DNA of 64,000 bases from Pneumocystis sp. 'macacae' (Eukaryota; Ascomycota; Pneumocystomycetes; Pneumocystales; Pneumocystaceae): NCBI GenBank assembly GCA_018127085.1, contig CM030731.1, positions 248,001 to 312,000 of the forward strand. The letters are read 5' to 3'. This document shows positions 55,717 to 64,000 of this stretch, one piece after another. Both the position numbers and the translations under genes were made by a program. Position 1 is the stretch's first letter. Every line of letters starts with the position of its first letter. The notes below the pieces were generated by a model. It did not search any database. It was not told the origin of the DNA and worked only from the letters and a program-made list of their open reading frames with translations.

Positions 55717-56320
55717 TTTTTGAAAAGGTTTGATAATTTTGTTATTTTTTTAGAGAATATTTTGTTAAATTTTACTATTTTTTGTAAATATATTATGTAT
55801 AAATAAAATGTTTTATTAGAAAAATAAATTGAAAAGATGATATTGTTTGAAGATATTCCGTGATGCAAAAACTGAAAAATAATTCAAAATTGTAAATCAT
55901 AGATTTTAATTTTATATATGGTTTGATGAAAAAAATATAAATTTTAAATTCAAAAATATAGAATTTTTTAATAAAATAGAAAAATTAAAATTATTTTTTT
56001 TGAATGATTAAAAAAATGTATAATAAATCCAAAGTAATGTTTTAAAATGTATTTTAATTATAATTAATAGAAAAATATAAATCTTGTATGCTGTTTTTAT
56101 TTAAAAAAATTAATGAGAAATGCATGCGTACTTATATAGCCAAAATATTTATCATTAATATAGCTAAATGCTGTATCAATTTCTCTATCATAGCTAGAAA
56201 CGATATATATGGATATAGTTGATGTAATAATATATTTGACATAATTTAAGTATGTTTATGTAGTTTACTTCAGATGTAATCAAAAAAATGCAATATTTCT
56301 TTCCCAAAAAATAAAGTTAT
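55717..56320. other. AT-rich spacer
   Basis: About 600 bp between ALG11 and the RasGEF gene, same strand. Poly-A/T, nothing recognisable. Confidence 0.6.
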
Positions 56321-59300
56321 TTATGATACTATTGGATTTATTGTCCAATTAATAAGAGAATCTATATTATTATAACAATGCCTTTTTGCATCAGAATCTT
56401 CTGATACTTCTGTAACGGTAAGTATGCTATTATTTATGTGTTTTATTTGACTATTTTCTTGTGAAGATTGAGACTGTGTTTTTGGTTCTAAAGCAAGAGA
56501 TCTTCTCCAAAGTTCAGTTATATTATTTTGACCTTTCATTCGCACACGTGACACCTGCGATTCGATCCATGTTTGTAACCCTTCTACAAGCTCTAGTTTA
56601 TATGGTTCTTGAAAATACTGAAGTTTGGAAATTATTGAATAAATTCTTTTATATGTTATAAGTATGTTTACATGAGAACAAACCTACTTGATATATTTAT
56701 CGTAGTTAATAAGTTGAATAGAATGTGTAGATGTTGAATTTCTAAAAGAACGATAAGATGGATTCCCTTCTTCAATAAATGTAATATCTGTTAAAATCAA
56801 ACCAAGGAATGGTAAACACGGTGGTAAATTCTCTTTTAGACGGGACCTATAAACAGCATAATTACGGGAATAATCCGTTATTGACCGGAGATTTTCAAAA
56901 ATGTTTTTTGATTTTGTAGATAATGTATTCCATGTTTTTTTTAAACGAGAAATAGTAGAAGAGTTTAAAGCACTAACAATTGCCATCAATGTATTATAGT
57001 TATTCAATTCTAGGCATTTATTTCCTATTTTTATCCACTGTTTCATTACAGTAGTACGTTTCTTTATATCATTTTGAGACAAGATACTTTCTGCAACCCA
57101 TCCTGTTATATCAGTACTTAAAGCAGCCATTGCTTTAACAGTCGTAGATGCATTTGTTTTCTTAGATGTTCCCAACTTCACTAACTCTTCAGGCAAAATT
57201 GAACAAAATAATCTAGATTCTTTTAAAGTAAGTTGACGAGCAATTTCAAGAGGATCGAAATCTATTATACTAAAAGTGTCTGGATTATCTTCGAATGAGG
57301 CTGTTCTTAATTGTGTACGTAAGTTTTTTGAGATAACAACTGGTGGTATAGAAATATCTGAATACATAGATTTACTAGATAAGTTAAGCATTTTCTTTGA
57401 GGTATTTGTGGAAGTATTTAATATAGCTTTAGACGAAACCCTATTAACTAATTCTTCGAAACGTGAACTTACTTGTGGAAGATATTTACGAAGTTGATAG
57501 ATAAAATCCTTAATAATACTAAGTGCTTCTTCGTCCGAATTCTTATGCCAATAATTATCCATCCAAGTCTTAAACACATTATAAACCCTTAATCTTATAG
57601 GCATTGCATAATAATGATCCCAATTATTATCTGCATTGATTGGTTTTTCAGTAGGAAATCTTTCCAATAAAGCTGAAGCAAGATTGTGAGGAGTAGTGAA
57701 AAGACGAAATGTGAGATAAAAAGTAGATGCAAAAATTACATCTGGAGTGGTATCATGCATGGTCATTTTTTCTATTAAGGCATATAATGTTGCACCAATA
57801 ACCTAAAGATTAATTATAAAACAGAAAAATAATATATATACCTGTCCTTCGTGGTTTAATAGAATATGTTTAGCATTATTTTTTTCTTTATTCCCTGATG
57901 CATTGTCTAATTCGACAGGCTCAGGACTAGTTGCAGGCGAACTTACATGTTCTGCATAACTAGATGTTATAGAAAATCTTTCGCTGCTAGCAAAACTAGA
58001 TGTTGTTCCGCTAGGAAAACCACGAACTTTTAACTTGCTATCTGACACTACTTTTTCACTATAGTTTGAAGTAGATGGAGATATATGAGATAATACAGGA
58101 GGCGGTTTTATAAATAATATATGAGATAATTCGGCGCTTTTTTTTAGAGATTTATCAGATGATAGTTTAATATCTATGTTAGTATTATTATTTAAGTGAG
58201 AATTGTTATCTTCATTATCAACAGATTCCTGTGAGATATCTTTGGAATAGAATAGGTGTTTAATTTGAGTTTCTTTTTCCTCTTTTTTGGAAATGTTTGG
58301 AACTATTTGGGGAAGCTGTAAAGTAGAAAAAATATGAGATTTATGTGTCTCTTGAAATGAAATATTATCAATTGTAGTTTGTAAATTCCCTGAAATATGA
58401 GTATGTGTTGGTGTTAATTGAAGGTTATTTTTTTGTTTAAAAAGTAATGTAGAAATATTGAAATCCCCTATTGTTTCAAGTATAAATTTCGCTTTTGCAA
58501 CACACTGACTGGCTCCACGAACACTGTTTGCAGCAGCATCTATTAGTCGTTTACATTCAGATTTATCGATAATGCCTTCTCCATTTCTATTGTTTAAAGT
58601 AGAACAATGTGTTGTAATTACCTTCTTTACAATGGCTACAAAAGATGTTATTTTGGTATAAAAATCTTCTTTTGTGATATATAGTTGTGTATCTGGGTAT
58701 TTAATGGAAATAGGTTCAATAACAGAAAGGAGTTCACGAGCTGTATAAACACATTGTTTAGTTGCAAAAAGAAGTTGATTTGGTGTGTGAGAATGTAAAT
58801 GAAGACGCCCAATAAATGATGCAAGATGCGAAAGAAAACTGTCATTTGCAACAGTTAAATTCTGGAGCGCACTTTCCGGATTATAGCATGTTTGAGAATA
58901 TAATGAGTTTTTAGAAGATTGATGAGAATCCAAATCCTTGCAATAGATCTTATCCATCTGTTCACTAAGAGAAACAAGCGACGGTGACGCAATAGATCCA
59001 ATTTTATGATGTGCATAAATGTTTTCTGAAAACTCATTATTGAAAGAAGGGATTGATGATAATGGCTCATCACATGCTTCCTTTTCTGGTCCAATCATAT
59101 GTGCAAATTGTTTAGACAATAAAACGATATGATCTAACCGAAATATTAATTCACTAGAAAGATTTATATTTGCACAATGAAATGATGATTGTTCTGAGAC
59201 ATTTTTTGCAATATTAGCTAAATTATTAAGTTCATTAAGTAGTAATTCGCGCTTCTGCCTTATAGCTGAATTATTCCTAATAACTATTGCATCATTTTCT

Positions 59301-59761
59301 AGTGAATTCGTGCGTATCAGTAGTTCTCTTACACTAGACATCAAAGTAGTCATACTAACAGTGTATTCCTCATATTTACACGAAGAAAACAGTGCATATA
59401 GTCCTTGACTTGCTGCAATAACTGGTCGAACTGCCATCAAAATATATGGTTCTGTGTATTCTAGAGGAAACCAGCCTCGCGAATTAGTTGCAATTAATGT
59501 TCCATCTGTCCATCCACTAAAATGCTGCAAATGCACATGAATAATTTGGTCTAGCTCCAATTTTAAGTACATTGCGTCTGATTGTTCTATAGAAAAAGCA
59601 TAAATAACCCGGCGGTATGTTAATTCATGAGATGTGTTTGCATCTGCTTTTTGCGTACTCAATGAAAGATCTTGTAGCATCTCATGGATTGGTTGAGGTA
59701 ACTCCGGTGGTGAGAAATCACTTGTGTGTTTTTTAATAATTCTTAGTGGAGCTACTGTCAT
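56321..59761 (-). CDS. CDC25: SH3-RasGEF protein (Cdc25/Ste6-type Ras exchange factor)
   Basis: The first ATG in the frame is 59761 (MTVAPLRIIKKHTSDF); the open frame continues upstream without ATG. An SH3 domain follows (RRVIYAFSIEQSDAMYLKLE, WTDGTLIATNSRGWFPLEYT). A long Ser/Asn-rich region ends near 57830. A short intron leads to the RasGEF N-domain (VIFASTFYLTFRLFTTPHNL) and the catalytic domain (IARQLTLKESRLFCSILPEE, STDITGWVAESILS, RTTVMKQWIKIGNKCLELNN, YNTLMAIVSALNSSTISRLK, LPPCLPFLGLILTDITFIEE). After another intron come YKLELVEGLQTWIES and a C-terminal tail. It would load Ras with GTP in nutrient/mating signalling. SH3 plus CDC25 order is the fungal Cdc25/Ste6 architecture. Confidence 0.92.
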
Positions 59762-61245
59762 TGTCTTGATGTATACGCGTATGTCTGACGTATATGCGCG
59801 TTTAAGATTATATGTGTATTGTTTTGTGCTTTGGTGTATTCGCACCAACAACGGCTGGTCGAGAAAGGTTTGGTTTATAAAATAAGAGCCTATATTTTGA
59901 TAGATCACTACTTATACGCGTCTTAAATGCATTTGTTGGAAACATTAGTCATATGTAATATACACGTTGTGACGGTATGGTGTCCGTGTCTTGCTTGAGA
60001 TCAATTAAAAATTTAGCTATTTAGTAACGCTATAATGGCATAATTCTTTAATTCTTTTTCGAGTATATCTTTATTTAATTTATGCCTAATTTGGGAGTAC
60101 GGTAGTTCTTTCAGGTTTGGATCGTAAAACAGAGGGAGAGATGGGTGAAGATAGAAAGTAATGTTATCATGTGTTTAAAACAACATGTTTATTTTGGAAA
60201 AATTAAGATTTTATTTCTTAGAAAATTAAGGTTTTATTTAGAAATATATTATAGATATTTATATTTTATGTTTAATTTTATAAAAAGTGAAACTTTATTG
60301 ATATATTTAAAAAATCACAGACTAACGGCACGTGTATTTTAATGTGATTCTGAAAATAATATTCTAAAGATATAATAATATAACACTTTAAAGATATATC
60401 GTAGTATTGTTGGCTTGAAAACATATTTAGACACTTATATTTTCTGTTTAGTATCGTATTTTATAAATTTGAATAAAATATATAGAATTTACGAATGTAT
60501 ATCATACATAACTAGATATAGAAACATATATATACCTATAAAAGTGTACATGTATGTATATGTCTATATACACATAGATGCAGTGTTTCTATGTTATATA
60601 TAATTTCATTTAAATTATGGTTTTTTGTTTTTATTATACTCACTTGAACTGTGTAATTATTATTGTTTTATGTTTTTGTTTGCTTTTGATTTTGTTTTTT
60701 TAGATTAAGTTATAGAGAAAAGCTTATAATTTATATTGTATAAAATGTTTAGATATTCGTCGTTAAAGGTCCATTTGTTTTTTATATTTTTTTTAATGTT
60801 TTCGATGTTTATAATAAATTCTGCATGTGTATAAAATATATAAGATATTATTTCTACATATATTATTTTTTTACATTTTTACGCATTAATTATCTATTAC
60901 ATGTATTTAATTGTATTTTAAAAACAGTAAATACTATTTTACTTTGCGTTAAATCGTTATCTTTTGAAATTCATGTAAAAAGAATAATAGTATAACTAGA
61001 TGTTTTAAAATATAATATATATGCTTTTGTTTAAACTAAGAAAATATGTTTTAAGGACAGTTTATATTATATATATATTCAAATCTTCAGTTTTGTTTTA
61101 TGAGGATAATTATATCGTTTTTTTCTAAAGAACGATTACACGTATATTTTGATTATTATGGCGTAAGAGTACATATGAGGTAGATGTGAGATAAAAATGA
61201 TTGAGATAAAAGATTGAATAAAAAGAAGAAGAAAACGATTGAATA
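59762..61245. other. AT-rich divergent spacer with MCB-like sites near the RasGEF start
   Basis: About 1.5 kb. ACGCGT occurs at 59775-59780 and 59916-59921 close to the RasGEF ATG. From 60130 to 61230 it is A/T-dominated; small frames at 60145 and 60415 are Ile/Tyr-rich noise. No RNA gene recognised. Confidence 0.5.
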
Positions 61246-61845
61246 ATGGATTGTGAATTAAAGTGTTCCTCTCGAGGACTAGGTTGGATAAGGCGCATAT
61301 TTCGACGAATAGAGGATCGTCGACTGGAAAAAAAATTTCAAGCTGGAATGCGATATAGTGAATATGCTGTGCATGCGGTTGGTGGATCAACACATACATC
61401 TGACATTCCTGCATATATGCCTGTCATTGTTGCACATAGATATGGAGAAAATAACAATATAAAAAAGAATATTCAAGAAACGGAAACTTCTAAATGTGCA
61501 ACGGTTTTACATGTTAGTCATGCCCAGGAAGTTACAGAAGCGCGCACGCCTGTTGACAAGGTGTCTGCAGATCCATTATCATCCTTTTTGAATACAATGG
61601 TTGGGTCTGAAACTTGTAGTATTAATACAGGATCACCCATTGTTTCCTTAAGTGCAGTATCAACGCCTGTGTGTCTGGGTAATAAATATCTCCGGGATGT
61701 ATATCGCGCAAGTATGGATACAAATGCAAGTATGCGTGCGTTGGCACCTTCATCACGACAGTCAAGTAGAAGCTCTTTTTCTAGTGTTTGGACAGCTTCG
61801 AAATTAGGTGTACTTTTTCTTTCTGAGTCAGCAATTGCCTATTAA
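61246..61845 (+). CDS. Unrecognised 199-residue protein
   Basis: A single uninterrupted frame from ATG 61246, with composition visibly less AT-rich than its surroundings. The N-terminus is basic and helical (GWIRRIFRRIEDRRLEKKFQ). The middle has AVHAVGGSTHTSDIPAYMPV. The rest is Ser/Thr-rich with a basic/Ser cluster (PSSRQSSRSSFSSVWTASKL). There is no signal peptide or membrane helix. The amphipathic N-terminus could bind membranes or a partner. It sits just upstream of the RhoGAP gene on the same strand. It could be an independent gene or a 5' exon of a longer transcript, but the frame ends with a stop and no clear donor. No family assigned. Confidence 0.55.
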   Translation: MDCELKCSSRGLGWIRRIFRRIEDRRLEKKFQAGMRYSEYAVHAVGGSTHTSDIPAYMPVIVAHRYGENNNIKKNIQETETSKCATVLHVSHAQEVTEARTPVDKVSADPLSSFLNTMVGSETCSINTGSPIVSLSAVSTPVCLGNKYLRDVYRASMDTNASMRALAPSSRQSSRSSFSSVWTASKLGVLFLSESAIAY

Positions 61846-62287
61846 GTCTTATTGGACCTGTTTTTTCTTTAATGGTGTATTTTCTGCAAATTGTTTTAAA
61901 TTATAGATTCATTGTGATTACTTCTTTTTTTACTTTTTTGGTAACATGAATTGTTGGAGTGTTTTTATATGATTTTTAGAATATATAGATTATGTGTAGG
62001 TATTTTAAAAAAAAAAAGTATCAAAAAATTAAATAGGAGTGTTTTCCTTTAGAGAAAACCAGTATGGTGCTCTATTGAAAGTCTGTGATTTATTAGTTGC
62101 TGTTGTTCAAACATATTTATTTTTTTTGCTTATTCTTCATCTATTTTATGTATTTTTTTGTTTTCAAGTGTTATTGCTTCACGTATTTTACGTTACACGT
62201 ATTATCTCTGCATCATGCGCCGATCGACAATTTCGAAAAGCTTTACATACAAGATGATATGTTTGAGAATTATTAAAGATAGATAGA

Positions 62288-64000
62288 ATGTCATTTTTTA
62301 CACTTCCAATGATCCAGAAGAAATGCCTTGATGTGAATGATCAGGATATGCTTTCAGAACTCGTCAATCGACTTATTTTTTCTGCAGGTTAAATTTCTCG
62401 AGTATTGAGAAGAATCTGAAGAATACAGGACTAGATGATGAAGGAAGACCCTTAGTGATCTTAAATGCGTCGAATTTTCCTGATCCTAAAGATGTGGATT
62501 ATGATATTCTTCTCAAACGTATGTTGCTTATTATGGATACATATGTAGATGATAATGACTATTCGGTGGTATTGTTTGCAGGAGGTGTGCGTCATCGGCC
62601 AAGCTGGAACTGGTTTCTTCATGCATATCATTCTCTTGGTTGGAAGTATCGCAAATATATTAAGATTTTGTATATTGTGCATTCAACTTGGTGGGTCCGA
62701 GTTATGTTAGATTGCGTATAGACGATAATTTTAGATGTATTGAATAAGGAGCTAATGGTTAGTAGATGCATCACTTAGTGAGCCCTAAGTTTGCTCGCAA
62801 GATAATTTATGTTTCTACGCTGAGTGAACTAGCTAAGTTGGTACCATTTCAGCAGATCAATGTGCCTGCTGATGTATACGCTCATAACTTAAAATATGAA
62901 TTGAATATTACACTACCTGGCACAATGTTTTTTGAGAGCAAACCTCAAATGTTTGGATTAAGTTTATCACAGGTAATGGGTACAGAAGGTGAAAACGGTT
63001 TGCCCAAAGTTGTAAAGGATATTTGTGCATACATTAGAAGTGAAGGTTTTCATTAATCTTTCTTAAAATACTCTAACAGGATGTTTTAATAGCATTGACT
63101 GTTAAAGGCTTGTTTCGTCGGTCACCATCATCTGTTTTATTGAAACAGGTTCGTGAAGCATATGATCGTGGAAACCCGGTTACTTTGTCTGAATATGGTC
63201 CCCATCTTGCTGCTGTTTTATTAAAATTGTACCTTAGATCTTTACCAGATCCTCTTTTTACACATAATTTATATCCTTTGCTTAGAAAAATATCTGATCA
63301 GTCTTCTGCAAATATTCTGTTTATTCGAGACGTTTTGCTTCCAAAACTCTCTAAACCAGTTGTTATGTTGTTATCTAGCATATGCTCATTACTTCATGGT
63401 TATATTTTTTCAACAATATTTTCGATTATTGATAATTACAGATGTTTCTTTGCATTCTAAAGATAATTTAATGCATCCACGTAATCTTTCTATCTGCATT
63501 TCACCAACTCTTGTGAGACACCCGACTGATCCTCTCCTTGATATTCAGCTTTGTAATCTTGGTGGTGGTTTAGGAATGTTAATGGTTATTGCTATTGAAA
63601 GTACATATGATGTATTCGACTTTGATTACTCTTTAAGTTCTGAAAGTTCGTATTGTCGGATGATACAAGATACTCATGAATCCCCTACACCTAGTCCACC
63701 TTTAGACCTTATTTCTGCACCATCTTCACAAGTTTCTTTGTCACCAGTATCATCATGTGTATCGCCTTCGGTATCGGAGCAATCAAAGAGACCTGCTTCT
63801 GTTTCTGAATTATGTACGTCTAATGAAACGGTTGTGTCTCCAAAATATGGAATTATAAATGAAAGTATTTCTTTATTAAAAAGTAGACCTAATAGGTCTC
63901 CAAATTTAACAGTCCGGAGATGTAATTTTTCTTCATTATCTAGTTTTTCATCTGTATGTCGGAAATCTAGTGCAAGCCCTGTATATGAAACGTCTAATTC
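62288..64000 (+). CDS. CRAL-TRIO (BCH)-RhoGAP protein, p50RhoGAP/Ecm25 type (3' end outside window)
   Basis: From 62388 the frame reads LNFSSIEKNLKNTGLDDEGR and PLVILNASNFPDP, then a Sec14/BCH fold (LLIMDTYVDDNDYSVVLFAG, NWFLHAYHSLGWKYRKYIKI, LYIVHSTWW; spliced to SPKFARKIIYVSTLSELAKL). The RhoGAP domain has FGLSLSQVM, the arginine finger in KGLFRRSPSSVLLKQ, AAVLLKLYLRSLPDPL, and NLSICISPTLVRHP after an intron. A Ser/Pro-rich tail continues past 64000. The domain order is that of ARHGAP1 and fungal Ecm25. It would stimulate GTP hydrolysis by Cdc42/Rho at sites of polarity. The first exon, tentatively from ATG 62288, could not be joined in phase, so the start is uncertain. Confidence 0.85.

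Noticed and set aside
60145..60603. Small plus-strand frames in the spacer before 61246
   Set aside because: Composition is Ile/Tyr/Lys from AT-rich DNA with no motifs or conserved feel.

Overview
This is a nuclear segment of an AT-rich, intron-rich ascomycete, most likely a Taphrinomycotina fungus close to Pneumocystis. The evidence is compositional and genic. Flanks and spacers are very AT-rich, and nearly every gene is split by introns of about 40-50 nt. The genes include complex I subunit NDUFA13/GRIM-19, which budding and fission yeasts lack. NEDD8, a TDG-type mismatch glycosylase, DMC1, CENP-N/CHL4 and S. pombe-like HomolD/HomolE boxes at a ribosomal protein gene fit the same group. The genus is an inference; no rRNA or mitochondrial marker is present. 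I saw no tRNA, rRNA, transposase or CRISPR array. All exon joins were made by eye from reading frame, splice signals and family similarity.

Layout. 0-4 kb: a chromodomain/HDA2-3 histone deacetylase complex subunit. 4-10.3 kb: a ULP2-type SUMO protease and nucleoporin NUP85. 10.4-17.8 kb: a mitochondrial PPR protein, NEDD8, a TDG-type glycosylase, Ran GTPase, DMC1 and a seven-knuckle CNBP/Byr3 protein. 19.2-25.7 kb: RRP7, FG nucleoporin NSP1, RPS24, a cyclophilin-RRM protein and an unrecognised gene. 26.2-31.5 kb: tubulin cofactor A, CstF-64, mitochondrial L6 and GRIM-19. 31.6-37 kb: a secreted carboxylesterase with a Cys-rich acidic N-terminal domain, a repeat-rich spacer and MED18. 37.8-40.1 kb: a lipoate ligase and a TatD nuclease. 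41-50.7 kb: a GC-rich island with a membrane J-protein, CHL4, LTO1, cytosolic MetRS and AXL2. 51.2-64 kb: a PP2C phosphatase, COX18, ALG11, a CDC25-type RasGEF, an unrecognised gene and a CRAL-TRIO/RhoGAP protein that runs off the end.

Three signals stand out. The first intron of the Ran gene can restore the P-loop only if it is an AT-AC intron (14313-14360). The 41.5-49 kb stretch is a steep GC island whose edges fall inside single genes, so it is native rather than inserted; it holds telomere-like TTAGGG tracts inside MetRS introns, a TATGC-rich in-frame-sized intron in CHL4, and several 14-bp palindromes matching the RFX X-box. X-box-like sites also cluster upstream of NSP1, CHL4 and the PP2C gene. 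Third, the esterase gene joins across a 42-nt intron to an upstream signal-anchor and cysteine-pair domain.

Functionally this is a housekeeping neighbourhood (nuclear pore, SUMO/NEDD8, chromatin, RNA processing, mitochondria, Ras/Rho polarity), not an operon or a specialised cluster.
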